Of a stretch of 32,054 nt of DNA, positions 19,934 to 30,856 are shown piece after piece. Origin of the DNA: Ettlia oleoabundans (lineage: Eukaryota; Chlorophyta; Chlorophyceae; Chlamydomonadales); the NCBI GenBank assembly GCA_019693395.1, contig JAAMXP010001910.1, positions 1-32,054 on the forward strand, read 5' to 3'. The position numbers were made by a program, and so were the translations under genes. Every line of letters starts with the position of its first letter. Within the stretch, counting starts at the first letter, position 1. The notes under the pieces were generated by a model. It searched no databases. It worked only from the letters and a program-made list of their open reading frames with translations, and was not told the origin of the DNA.

Positions 19934-22900
19934 TCACTGGCCGCCTTGCTGGCTACGCGTCGACCGAGCTGTCTGCAGCTCCTCCTCATATGCACCGGGC
20001 GGCGGCGCCATCATCATGGGCGCCTGCTGTGGGGCACGCGGCTGGCCAGGCAGCGAGGGGGTGCGAGAATGCGAGTAGCTGGTGCCACGCGCGCTCTGAA
20101 ACAGGGACGAGGGCAGGGGGGCAGGCAGGCAGGGTAGTTAGAAGAGCGGGGCACATAAACCGGGGGCAGACCTACCAGGCACATAGCTTGATATGCACAA
20201 AGGGGGCTGGGGCTCACCATACAAATAGCAGCAGAAAGCAGGCCATCACACACAATACAACGCCGCAACCACAACACGCACAGCGCCATGTTCCACCTCA
20301 CGCAACACTGCCACCAGCACCCACCTGCAGCGCCGACCCCATGCTGGTAACAGAGGTCTGGCGGCTGATTCCGTAAGGGTTGTACGACTGGCCGTACTGC
20401 CGGTCAGGTGAGCCGCCGCTCCAAGACTGCAGCCGACCGTTGTTGGCATAGCCTGCCAGCCCGCCCACACTGCCGGAGCGCACCTGCAGGGCAGAAGAGG
20501 CCAGCACGGGTGTCAGGTGCAGTGTGGTGGACCGTACAGACTTGAGCCACTCACATCTCACCTCACCTCACGTACATTGTCAGGTATAGAATCCTTTACA
20601 CGAATCAACCCTGCACAACAACAACAACATCCCCCTTCCAACCATCGTCCACCCAACCACCCACCATAATGTCTGCCGATGCGCCGCTGGGCTTGAGGCT
20701 AAAGCTCTTGCTGCCTGTGCGCGCCATCATCTTGGAGTGCATGCGTTCACGAGCAGCCTCAGCCTCAGCCGCTGCCAGGTCGCGGGCCGCGCGGTTCACA
20801 CGCTTACGCCACCGCACCAGCAGGTAGAGCGGCACCGGCAGCAGCAGCAGGATGCCGCCCACAACCAGGCCGATGATCCAGGACTGCAAGCCAGGAAAGC
20901 GAAGCAGGCATGGAGAAGTAAGCTTGCAAGAGAGGCAGGGGAAGATGGTTCTGGCAAGCGTGTGGGAGGTTCAGAAGGCTCCACCTGGTCGGGTACTTGG
21001 ATCGGCCCGTCAACCAGTACCAAGACAGAGTGCTGGTTGCTGCCTGCTTCCTTTGGCAGATGTGTGGGTTCATCTTTGTTCTGAGCATGCTAGCCTGACC
21101 CCAACCACCGCTGACCCACCTCCACGCCCCCATCGTTGCTGCCATCATCCACGTTGCCGGGGCCAATCAGGTCCTCCTCAAAAGGGGGCATCAGCAGGGT
21201 CAGGTTGTCGGTTTGGATGCCTGCACCCGAACGACAGACTACATTAAAAAAGGCTGCGCTGGTGTGCAAGCATGTGGCGGCAGTGGTTCCAGCCTCCGCC
21301 AACATTTTCAAAAAGCCCCGCAAGCACGGCGCGTAGCGCACCAACACCACGGACACTGTCCGCACCATCACACCACACCACACACTCTAGTGTGCACCCA
21401 CCTGCAAGCGTGAAGTCCCTGGCCATGCGGCCGCTGTCCAACCCCTCCTCAAATGTTGCTATCTCGCTGTCGGTGCGCACAGAGGCGGTGGCCACCGTAA
21501 TCTTCAGCTCAGCGCCGCTTTTCCATATTTGCAGCAGGTCGCGCGACGCGGCGGCGCGGGCCAAGCGGCGGCGACCGCCCACCTCATCCGCTCCGGGGGC
21601 ATCAGGGGTGTCGTAGGACGGGTACTGCGTCAGGCAGGCAGTGCAAGTCCGTTGAGCGCCAGGCAGGCAGGCGGGCAATGTGAAAAACGAACGCTCGGGC
21701 CAAGGTCAACACCCCGCCATGGCATGCCTCTTTTAATGGCCCCCACTCCTCCACACCCTTCCCGCAATTACGCTTTGCCTTTCTTGTCAGCAACCATCTC
21801 ACCCACCGAGAATGGGTTCATGGCCTGCACGCTGATGTCCGGCAGCTGGGCGGAGCGCAGGTAGCGGTCACGCAGCACGCGGGCAATGACTGTGGCCTTG
21901 GGAAGGGTGAAGGGCGCAATGTACGCGCCGCGGATTTCCACTGAAAACACAAGCTGCACGTCCTGCACCGCTCAAGGGGTGGCAATGTGGAATCTTTCTG
22001 GTGATCATATATGTGAGGACGAGCTGGCTGGTCCGACTCATGATCAGCTTTTGCCAGGTCGTAGCATGCTGCAGTTGGCCCCAGGGCGACAGGTCCCACG
22101 CAACAGAACAGGGCACGCCTTGACAGCCTAGTGTGCTGCCATTACAACTGGCAACTTCAACTCGCACTTGCCTGCCAACGAGCTGTCGCGCTGAGCCCCC
22201 CCCTTTCCACACTCACAAGCACACCAACACGCACACACAAACATTGCCCACCTTCTGGAGCGTCTGCCAGTTCATGGGGGGACCTGGGGGCAGCGTGTTC
22301 TCAGCCACAATCTGCTCCTGCTGGGTGCCCACGGTGCCCACATTCACAACTGCAGAGCGGCAGGAAGGGAAGCCAGCCAGGAACTAGGTAAGTGGCGTGG
22401 GTGGGTGAGCGGGGTGTAAGGAAGGGAGCGGGGAACATACTGATGTGTGCAGCACCCCGATGCACAGCGACAAGACCAGCACGTGCCCAGGGGGTACAAT
22501 GCTCTGTAAGAACAGCCAAAGCACTGGCCCTTGATGACCATGCTACACATACGTGCCATGCCACAAGGAGTGCACATGGCGGTGGCAGTAGGTTGCATGA
22601 TGTGCGGGGAGTAGATGCAGAGGTGGTGGGCTGGATCATTCTGCTGTATGGCGCCCGAGCGAAAGGGAAGCACAATGCCATGGTGCAACCTCTGCACATA
22701 GCGGCAGCTGCCCGTACAGCTGCATCAGCGACACAGCCAAGAAGAACCGCGCACTGCTGCTTGCTCTGGCACCACAAACCCTGCCTGTCCCCAAGATGTG
22801 CCCCCACACCTCACACACCCACTCGCACCTTCCGCAGCGTCGGTTCCTGGGGCTGCAGCCACAGCTGGTGTGCCGGTAGTCACGGCACCCGCATTGATTG

Positions 22901-23766
22901 GCTGGGGTGTTGTGCCCGCACCAGCACCGGAGGGGACCGCGCCCGCAGGGATGGTGGCAGGGGGTATGGTGGTGGCAGGAATGGGCGTTGCCACAGGAGT
23001 GTTGAAAGGGGTTTGTGTAACAGGAGCGCTGGTGGGAGTGGTGGTAGGCATGGGTGTTGTGGTAGTAGGGGCAGCTGTTGGCGATGTGGTGGTGGGAATG
23101 GGGGTTGTAGTAATGGGAGTGGGGGTTGTAGGAGTGAGAATGGGGGTTGTGGTGGTGGGAGTGGGGGTTGTAGTAACGGGAGTGGGGGTCGATAATGTGG
23201 TGGAGGGCGTGGGAGTTGGGGTGGTGGTGGGTGTTGTGGTTGGTGTCGTGGTGGGCGTGGTGGTGGTATCAGCTGGCGTGGGTGTGGCAGTCCCCTCTAG
23301 CGGCGTGGGTGTGGTGGTGTCCACTGGCGTGGGTGTGGGTGTGGTGGTATCCACTGGCGTGGGCGTGGGCGTGGTGGTGGCTACACCATTCTCAAACATG
23401 TCCAACAGGCCTGCACTTGCTCCCCACAGCAAGGCAAGCAAGCACAGCAAGTCAATTAGGCGTCAAAGCAGCACATTGGAGGTGCATCATCTCGGTGAGC
23501 ATCTGTCAGAGGTGAGACCAAAGTGGAAAAGCCACATGCTAAGCGGGCAGCAGCAGCCGCAGTGCACTGCTGCACATGGGAAGCCCCGTTCCTATGCACC
23601 AGCTTCCCGTGCACTCCCGTGCTTCATCAAGAAGCCATCATCAATCTGCATGAGATAGAGTCTCACCCTGTGCAGTAGAACCCCGAGTTAGCGTCAGCAA
23701 GCATAACAACAGCGAAAGGTGCAGACGGCCGCGCCGCTGCTGCACTAGTTGCCGCTGCGCCGCCAT
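19934..23766 (-). CDS. Type I membrane protein with Thr/Pro-rich stalk and algal RRRL-interrupted ectodomain
   Basis: Unrecognised surface-type protein of 599 residues. Nine exons with consistent phases: 23667-23766, 22829-23410, 22252-22349, 21807-21962, 21402-21624, 21120-21220, 20665-20883, 20325-20483, 19934-20095. Seen: signal peptide MAAQRQLVQQRRGRLHLSLL then LCLLTLTRGSTAQ; a mucin-like stalk (about residues 38-225) of TTTPTP-type repeats, likely O-glycosylated; an ectodomain (about 228-420) with DVQLVFSVEIRGAYIAPFTL and, after a GGRRRLARAAASRDLLQ insertion, ELKITVATASVRTDSEIATF. The two strand-helix halves resemble the SEA-like repeats common in algal membrane proteins that carry RRLLQ inserts. 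One transmembrane helix, IIGLVVGGILLLLPVPLYLLV, starts near 422 and is followed by RWRKR, so the 155-residue tail (Ser, Gly, Tyr, Pro-rich) is cytoplasmic. The role is unknown; adhesion, wall contact or sensing would fit but is inference. Confidence 0.82.
22930..23400 (-). repeat. Degenerate tandem repeats coding the Thr/Pro stalk
   Basis: Short imperfect GT/GGT-rich units on the plus strand read on the gene strand as repeated TTTPTP, PVDTTTPTP and ITTTPIP blocks. They lie wholly inside exon 2, and unit lengths are multiples of three, so copy-number change would keep the frame. Confidence 0.75.
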
Positions 23767-25279
23767 AGTGGCCCCTGCGCCACAAGCAGTGGAAGGAGCG
23801 GGTCTGCTTTGCTATTGCGAGCCAGAGTCATACGAACACGAGGCGAAACCACCCTGCTAGGCCCTGCACACGCTACCATTGCTCGTCTGGTACCCGATCT
23901 TGCCATGGCGGTGGCGCGTTGGGCAGTGCCCTCCTAGCTCACCCTGCTAACTTAGACCAGACTGCCGCTATGAGCAATTGCTAGCCAGTATGGTGCTAAA
24001 CAGGAGATTTGCCGCAGATGCCGCAGTGACCAACCACCGCGCTTGGGGTGGAGCTGATCCCCCAAGAGCGCAAAAGCTGCCTAAGTGGTAGAGACACAGG
24101 AATTACGGACTGGAAACGCGGGGAATAGCCGGAATATACGGCAATCGCAGAGCGGCGCCAGGGGAAGAAGGCGCAAGAAAACGGGCTGGATGTTTGGGTA
24201 GTTGGATGCCTCACCATGTTCTCGCGGGATTTGCACAGTTGAGAAAGGAAGGAAATTAACCGTGCCACCTCCTTGCACAGTCGTATTGTGTTGGGGTCGC
24301 AGCACCTGGCGTCGAAGGGGGGCCGATTCAGCTAACAAGCTCCGCGATCGGCCAACCATCTCGCCGAGAGCGGCCAGGGCTTTGCAGTCTATGGTGGCAG
24401 CGACAAGTCAGCGGCCAGGCGCCGGCGCTGCATGGCGACACCTTCTGCTCATGTTGCGTTTGGAGAACATGCAAAACCTTCGACATAATTCACTTTGCAG
24501 CGCCATATACTTGTGATGTGCAGAGTTCTCGCGTTTGCGCCAGCGTAAATTGCAACGGAACCAGCGTAGATTTGCAAAGTCAACTGCGGTGGTGAGCCCA
24601 GACCTGGTCTATTGCCGCCCGAAGTTACGTCAACTTATCATTGCACTACAGAAATGCAAATTCTGTAGTGTACAGGTTGACGTGGTTCCATTCCGCCTTA
24701 GGCGGTTGATGCGAAGGGTTGCAAAGCGCATCCAAGGCATCTGGCATAGAGGGTGATGGCCCCTGGTTCTGCCAGACAGATTTGAACTTTGGTGTATGCG
24801 GTTAGAAGCTTCCAGAAAGTTTGTGGTTTGCAGGAACATCAGCCCGGGCATGCCAGCCACCAGGCCCATAGGGCTGAACAATGACACCGTTCCCTGCTGG
24901 CAGCGGCGGTCCGGCGCATGCGGTACATGCCGCCGGCAGCAAGCCAACAACCCGCATGTGGAGACTCCGCGCATTATTCTGCCTGGCACGCAATGATTAC
25001 TTGATCACCAACTCGTGTTTCTCGGTTGATTTATCAACGGGGGTTTGCGGAACTGGCTGCACTAGAATCGCTAGAGAGGACTGCAGCACAACCCTGCGTG
25101 TCCCCTGCCGTGCACCGTTTTGTTATCAACCTCGTGCCATGCTGCAAGGCACTCCTGCAGCGGCCGTGGAGGCAGCAGTATGGTGAGGCAGCTGCGAACA
25201 GAAAAGCAAAGGTTTGCGAGGTTTTGCGCATCGCACCATCTCGACATACATTTTCGATGGGCGCTCTGCGCGCAGGGCA
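23767..25279. other. 1.5-kb divergent intergenic region
   Basis: This region separates the start of the minus-strand membrane protein and the start of the plus-strand 2H-like gene, so both promoters should lie here. Codon-like bias is weak and no ORF resembles a known family; the open frames at 24202-24516, 24535-24756 and 25026-25538 show no conserved motif. The notable content is a nested inverted repeat at 24627-24683 and a small 6-2-6 palindrome at 25025-25038 (GTTGAT-TT-ATCAAC) in the presumed leader. Confidence 0.45.
24627..24683. repeat. Nested inverted repeat (hairpin)
   Basis: Inner stem CACTACAGAA (24644-24653) pairs perfectly with TTCTGTAGTG (24661-24670) across a 7-base loop. Outer stem ACGTCAAC (24627-24634) pairs perfectly with GTTGACGT (24676-24683). 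Both stems share one axis, separated by small asymmetric internal loops of 9 and 5 bases. Eighteen perfect pairs in 57 bases is well above chance for intergenic DNA. It could be a small fold-back element, a small-RNA precursor or a cruciform regulatory site. Confidence 0.7.
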
Positions 25280-28200
25280 ATGTTGGGCACCCTGGCGTGG
25301 TTTCAATGGCGCCGCCACAAAACCGCCTCCGTCCACGGCGTCGCTACGGCACACGTCCAACCGCAAACAGATGCAACGGATGTTGCGACCGTCGATGCTG
25401 CAGCCCACGCTATTGTGGATGCTGCAGAGGAGGAAGCGGAGCGCAAGTGCGGACAGGCGCTTCCCACGCCCAAATGGCGTACTGTGGCCAACACCCAGCA
25501 CGCCACATGGTTGCCCTTCGAGCCAGCGCTGCTCGTGATTGCAATTTTAGCTTACCCTGCCCTGCCATTATTTACCCACTCTGCAGGGTGCACATTGTGG
25601 GCAGCAGCGTGAACATCCCAGACATGAGCGCAAACCTGAAAGCCAAGGTCACAGGTGGGCAGCTGGGCATGTGCGTGGGTGGATGGGTGTGGGTGCCAAG
25701 TTCGCTGGCAGTTTCAAGAATGTTCTTACTGTCAAACAGGTAGCGGAGCTTGGCCTCCAACACTTCTCGCTGCCCTCTGTGTTTCTCCAGACGCTGTTGA
25801 GCCCTCGCTTCGCTTGCTCCACCCGCTTGCACTCATCTCCCGCAGTGAGTGAGGAGCAGCAGAGCGACCCGCGCCTGCTGGCGGCTGTGTACGACGACAT
25901 GGCTCACAAGTTCAGCGAGCACGGACTCAACCTGCCAGCTGTGCATGCAATGCGGCAGTATTTTGAAAACCTGGAGGGACCGGGTGAGGTTGTTGATTTG
26001 GGAGACATGGGAACGAGGAGGGTGGCTGGAGGAGACATGGGAACGAGGAGGGTGGCTGGAGGAGACATGGGAACGAGGAGGGTGGCTGGAGGGGTGGTGG
26101 CTCAGCCAGCTCAGCAGTTATGGTGGCAGGGCATGCATCTTGGGATTGCAGCGCAGGGGCTGCTATCAGCAACACATGCAAGCCTTACAGGCGCAGGCTG
26201 CCTTCGGGCAGGGCTCTCATCACAACCTCGCAAATCTTTTTATTGAGGTTGCGGTACAACTGCCTCGCACCCATCGTAAGTTTGTGTGTGTTTGGTGTTG
26301 GGCTGCCGCTGCAGGTGAGGCAGTACCGCTGGACTATGATCGCTTTCCGGTGCCGCTGCCGCCGGGTGCTGTGCGGCTGGGGGTCATCTTTTTCCAGGTG
26401 AGGGTGTGGGAGGGCGGTTGGGTGGGGTGGTTGCCGCAAGCTGGAGGAGCGCTGTTGTTCACATCAAAGACAGGACAGGGGTCCGTGGCTGCATGAGCAG
26501 ATGTGGGCGACAAAAACACACACACAATGGTCTGGCTCAGCCTGACGCCCGCCTCAAGGCAGGGAGGGGCACCTTGGAGCAGCAGCGCAGCGACGCACCG
26601 TGCAATGCAGTGAAACACAGCGCATGCCGGGCCAGCTCCCTGCCACCACCCCACACGGAACATGCAGGAGTGCAACCGGCAGATGACCGAGCTGGTGTGG
26701 CAGGCGGCACAGGAGGTGATCGCAGCCCTGCCGCCAGGTGGGTGGCTTGATATGGGCGGGTGGTGCGGTGGTTGGCCTTGACTGGTGGGCCTGCACTGTG
26801 ACCTCCTGCGTGTCGCCTTGCTCCTTATGTTGCCTTGCACAAGCTGGCTGCATTACGTGAAAGCCTCCCCAAACCAGTGCAGCACGGCGTGTATCTGTCC
26901 TGCTCTCTAAAATCTGTCCTCCCTTAATCTTCTGCTGCGTGCTCCCGAAGTTTTGCTGTTGTCATCAATGCGGCTGCTGGTCGTGGTTTTGCAGGAAGCA
27001 AGGCGCACGCCAACACGCCCTCGCACTACCACATCACCGTCTACATGAGCAGCCAGCCACACACGCTGAGGTGTGCTGTGGTCTGAACGTTGCTGCCTGT
27101 TTTGTGGCGCTAGGGTTAAGGCTGTGTAGCAGGTACAGCTCTGGGGCACGCCGTCGTCGACTACTGCTGCTGGTGATGGTGCTGTTTGTACAATGTTCTG
27201 CCTAATTTAGTTGCTGCTATCGCTGCTGCTGTTTTGCTGCAGGCCTGACCCGTTCAACCCAGCCAGCGGCGGCTTGCGGGTGGACGGCACGCCGCAGGAG
27301 CAGGCAGAATCCGCAAAGGTGAGCTGTGGGCTGCTGTAAGCGGTCACAACAGGTTGTGAGGGAGCTTGCAGCTCCCATGTTATGTGCGACACTTTGAGTG
27401 TACTAAAGCATAGGTAAGGGTGATGCTGCCAGAATGCCTGTCGCCTCTCTTTCCTTCATCCTGAGCCCATATGTTATGCTGGCTGTGCTCTTTGCAGCCC
27501 GACCCCCAGTGCCTGACGCAGGAAATAGAGGTATTCCGAGCAGCGGCAGCAGGCACAGGTGGGGCACTGCTTGTGCCAGCGGCAGCGCACCTTGTCGCCG
27601 CTGCGTTGAACAATGCGCCAGCCACTCATCATGATCCGTCTGTCCTGGTGCCCTGCATCTTCCCAAGCTGTATGAAAGAGTCGTTAAGGCTTGCTTGACA
27701 TACGCCCTTTTGCCGTCGCCGTTGGTTTTGTGCCCCCGCCCCATCTCCACCCACCCCCATCACCCCAGCAAACGTTCCCCGTGATTTCTCCCACTGTCTT
27801 GCTCCAGAGGCCCCCCGGCTTGAGGTGCATCGCCTCCTGCTGGCAGACAGCGGCACATTGCTGCTGTGCAGCGTGGACCACACCGGGCATTTGGCGCAGG
27901 TGAGCGCCAGCTTGGGCAGAGTGAGCCATCTTGCTGGCTGCAGCAACCCTACGCGTAGCTTACCTCGATAATCTGGCCTGCACACAAGATGTAAATGGGG
28001 GTAGGTGGTGTGAGGTCCATCACAGCTCCCAGCAATGAATCCGGAGATATGATTCACAACGGTGTCCAAGACTCTGTGGCCAGCTTTGCTGTTGTCGTGG
28101 ATTGCTGCGACTGTGGACTGTCTTTGTACGTCGTGTGTGTTTCCACTGCCGTGCTGCTCATGCCTTTCTCCCGCTCACCCCTGTGGCCTACAGCTCCGCA

Positions 28201-28937
28201 AGCGGCTCAAGCATGCCTTCCCTGGCGGGCCCCCCAAGCAGAGCACCATTGTGCATGCCTCCATCGCCCGCCTGCTCACACCTCAGCAGCTGACCTGGGA
28301 GCAGATAGACAGGGTGCAGGTGCGGCAGCAGGCAAGGATAAGCGTGAGCACCTGCTCTTGGCAGGCAGATACTACCCCGCTGCATGAAAGGACCTCGTGG
28401 ATTTGAACGGGTACAACTGCCCGTTGCTGCAGGCGGTGTGCGATGCATGGAGCGAGCGGCTACGGGGCATGCGGTTTGACCCCGACAGGATCTACCACAT
28501 CCAGGCATGCGCGCTTGGATGCGTGCGTCCCGCAGCTGCCTGCGTGGGCAGAACCTTCCATGCATGCTGCTGGCTGGCACGCCATCTGGCAGGCCATGCC
28601 CAAGTGTTTTTCAGCCTGCCCTTTGAGGCCTTGGTCGTCCTTTTGGCGCTGCTGCATTGCAAACCAACCTGTATCGTTGGTGCCAGTTTTCTGTGCGGAA
28701 GTGTGCCTGCCTGGCACTTTTCTACACCCATACTGAACAGTGGCAGGTCAGGTGTTTTAGCATCCCAGAGCTGTGTTGAAAGCTATATTACGTTCTCTGC
28801 CCTACTTAGTGCAGGAACGTACCTTCACGACGGTGGAGGGCCCCCGCATCCCGCTCCCCTTCAAGTCCAGCGGCAGCAACGGTACCACGGCGCAGTGCAG
28901 TGCAAACAGCGGGCCCGTTGGTGCTGCCCCTCCCTGA
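25280..28937 (+). CDS. Candidate 2H phosphoesterase (cyclic phosphodiesterase/RNA ligase-like fold)
   Basis: Twelve exons: 25280-25509, 25587-25654, 25846-25983, 26315-26397, 26668-26737, 26995-27070, 27243-27318, 27498-27558, 27808-27899, 28194-28319, 28433-28504, 28815-28937. They join in phase to 404 residues. Two short motifs match the 2H superfamily signature H-x-[T/S]-hydrophobic: SHYHITVYM (His about 209, Thr 211) and STIVHASIARLL (His about 319, Ser 321), about 110 residues apart, each followed or preceded by strand-like sequence. 2H enzymes cleave or form 2',3'-cyclic phosphates or related esters on RNA or nucleotides using the two His. Other conserved-looking blocks are RLEVHRLLLADSGTLLLC, VCDAWSERLRGMRF and TFTTVEGPRIPLPFK. 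The N-terminal 195 residues are unrecognised, with VSEEQQSDPRLLAAVYDDMA. The last intron has a GC donor. The start is the first in-frame ATG; the exon 1 donor (GTTGCC) is weak, so the first exon is the least sure. Function is inferred from motifs alone. Confidence 0.75.
26001..26090 (+). repeat. 30-bp minisatellite, three perfect copies, in an intron
   Basis: Three identical, directly abutting 30-base units (26001-26030, 26031-26060, 26061-26090), each starting GGAGACATGGGAACGAGG. They lie in intron 3 of the 2H-like gene, just after its donor at 25984. Perfect identity suggests recent expansion. Confidence 0.95.
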
Positions 28938-28977
28938 TCGGATTGTTGTTGGTTTTTTCCACCAACATTGCTGGCCA

Positions 28978-28982
28978 TGTAA
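28978..28982 (+). terminator. TGTAA polyadenylation signal of the 2H-like gene
   Basis: TGTAA lies 41 bases after the stop codon at 28935-28937. TGTAA is the usual poly(A) signal in chlorophyte green algae. It supports the chosen last exon and the lineage. Confidence 0.65.
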
Positions 28983-29222
28983 AAACTCTCCACGAGCTGC
29001 TGCTGCCGCTGAAACCCTGACCCTGGCGGCAGGGCGGCCCCGCTGTGCTACGCACGCTGTGGCTCAGAACCCAGCAGCTCGATTACCAGCCACTACAGCC
29101 GCTCGGAACATAGTCTCGCCGCGGATGCCAAATGTTGCCCGAGCAGGAAGTTGAGGAGCTCACAACCAGAAGTTAGATCTGTGGCCGCGTTGTTTCGATT
29201 GTTCCTCCGGGTGCCCTAGAAT

Positions 29223-30648
29223 ATGACAAAACTTTCATTCTCGCGCACAGCATCGTTTGCTGTGTTGCTTAAGCTAGCGGTGGTGGCGGAGGCAGCGGAG
29301 ACCCCGAACGACCAGCTGCCGTGGCGGCGGCCGCCGGGCTGCAACCCCGCCACCTGCACCGGCTGCAAGGAGTATCGCGTGTCCACGGACAACTTCACGG
29401 ATAGCAGCGGCGCGGACCTTCTGCCTGCTGATGTTTGTGGCTCTGATGGGATTTATTTTCCAGGTGAGAATTCCGCCTACTCCATAATGCGGCCCGTGTG
29501 CTGCCCGCCAATGCTGCTTTGCTGGCACTTGTGGTTGCCTGCCAGCACCCTCCTGCCACAGCCTGCCATGCCTTCTTCAGCCAGCCCACCACTTCATCCA
29601 ATCTCGTTCCTCCCGCAGTCCCCATTGAGTATTTCGCCAACTGCCAGAAGTGGTTCCCCTACAGCTGGCGCTGCATTCCCTGCTGCTCAGGTGAGGCAAC
29701 GGGCTGCAGCGGGCGCACACTCATGCTGTTATCAAAGTCAAATTTATTTGAACAGGCGACCTCACATCAGTTAGACCCTGAATCTGCCAATGACAAGCTG
29801 GCGTTTGCACTTCCAAATTATTCCTTATTTTCCTCCCACTTTGCCCCTGGTTTGCAGCCGGATGCGGCAAGGCCACCTGCCAGTGGGCGGGGCAAGGGGA
29901 GTACAACACCACACACGGCTGCTCTGCCTGCGCCTCTGGCGATGCACCACGGCTGCCGAAGCTGGCGGCCAGTACCTGTCGCAGCTGCTTCAGGAGCCGA
30001 CAGTGCTTCCAGGACCAGCCCAGCCTGTACAGAGGTGATTGCTCACGCCGTGTGTATGCATGCAACCAACCAACCCAATTCAACACAGGTGCTGCAAAAC
30101 TAGCGCATTGTGCCTGTACAGGCAGGGGGGTACATGTAGCACATGCCCCACGCCAGAACCGCGCATCGCCTGACAGCCATCTCCCTGCCTCCCTCTGCCT
30201 GCTTGCAGTCTGTGAGGCCAGGGCACCAGGCCAGAGCCTCCCACAGCCCCCAGAACAACAACAAGAGTCAACACCACCGCCTGCCCCGCAGCTAGCCGCG
30301 TCGCCTTTAGCCGACTGCGACAGCCTGTCCCCGGCAGCAGGGGAGCAGCCAACACAGCCCGCAGAGGCGCCAGCCACAGCTGCGGCGCCGGCACCAGAGG
30401 CACAAGCTCCAGCACCAGAGGCAGAGCAGGCAGCAACAGTGCCAGGCAGAGCCCCGGGCCCCCAGCTGGAACCCCTTGATAGCGCCAAGCCGGCCACAGC
30501 TGATGCTGCGGAGCTGGGTGCGCCTGTGCCCGCGCGGGCGGCTGTTCCCCCTTCCTCTGCCGTAGCGGCAGGGAGGCAAACCGTGCCGCTGCTGGTGCTG
30601 CTGCCAGGCGCAGCAGTGAGCCTTTGCAGCTATTTGCTCTCACCTTGA
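29223..30648 (+). CDS. Secreted Cys-rich protein, possibly GPI-anchored
   Basis: Not recognised as a named family. Four exons in phase (29223-29463, 29619-29690, 29858-30034, 30209-30648) give 309 residues. Seen: signal peptide from MTKLSFSRTASFAVLLKLAV to about residue 25; a Cys-rich globular part (about 40-166) with CNPATCTGCKEY, CQKWFPYSWRCIPCC and CRSCFRSRQC, about 16 cysteines in all, probably disulphide-bonded; N-glycosylation sequons NFT and NTT; then a low-complexity Pro/Ala/Glu-rich stretch (about 170-280) like a wall-spanning linker; and a hydrophobic C-terminus, TVPLLVLLPGAAVSLCSYLL, ending two residues later with no basic tail. A terminal hydrophobic tail without a cytoplasmic anchor suggests GPI attachment, though a tail anchor is possible. 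It follows the 2H-like gene on the same strand by 285 bases. The ATG at 29223 opens directly into the signal peptide. Confidence 0.75.
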
Positions 30649-30834
30649 TATATTCATAGGAACCATGTCATCTTCTGAACCGGCAGTGCAGCCACTAATA
30701 AGCAAGTAATTATATCCTCACAAATCTGAAAGTTCGCTATTTCATACTTGCGAGCAAGCCCATAAACCTCCGGCTGCCACACACTCCTCAGGTAGCTAAC
30801 CACTCCACCCAATTGTGGCGTTTGCCAAGGAACC

Positions 30835-30839
30835 TTACA
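30835..30839 (-). terminator. TGTAA, candidate poly(A) signal for ALG3
   Basis: TTACA on the plus strand reads TGTAA on the ALG3 strand, about 86 bases after the ALG3 stop (30925-30927). Position and motif fit a chlorophyte poly(A) signal. Confidence 0.5.
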
Positions 30840-30851
30840 CTTTTCGATCAT

Positions 30852-30856
30852 TGTAA
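30852..30856 (+). terminator. TGTAA, candidate poly(A) signal for the Cys-rich gene
   Basis: This is the first plus-strand TGTAA after the stop at 30648, about 200 bases downstream. It lies beyond the poly(A) signal of the opposing ALG3 gene, so the two 3' UTRs may overlap. Confidence 0.4.

Noticed and set aside
22930..23400. Repeat array that could suggest a CRISPR or satellite
   Set aside because: Units are irregular, without spacers, and read in frame as the Thr/Pro stalk of a secreted membrane protein.
25026..25538. Plus-strand open frame of 170 codons upstream of and over the first exon of the 2H-like gene
   Set aside because: The alternative frame at 25280 joins the downstream conserved exons in phase, and this one shows no family resemblance. 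First-exon choice remains somewhat uncertain.
29721..30497. Minus-strand open frame of 258 codons
   Set aside because: It overlaps the Cys-rich gene, which has a signal peptide and phase-consistent exons; the antisense frame shows only GC-driven low complexity.
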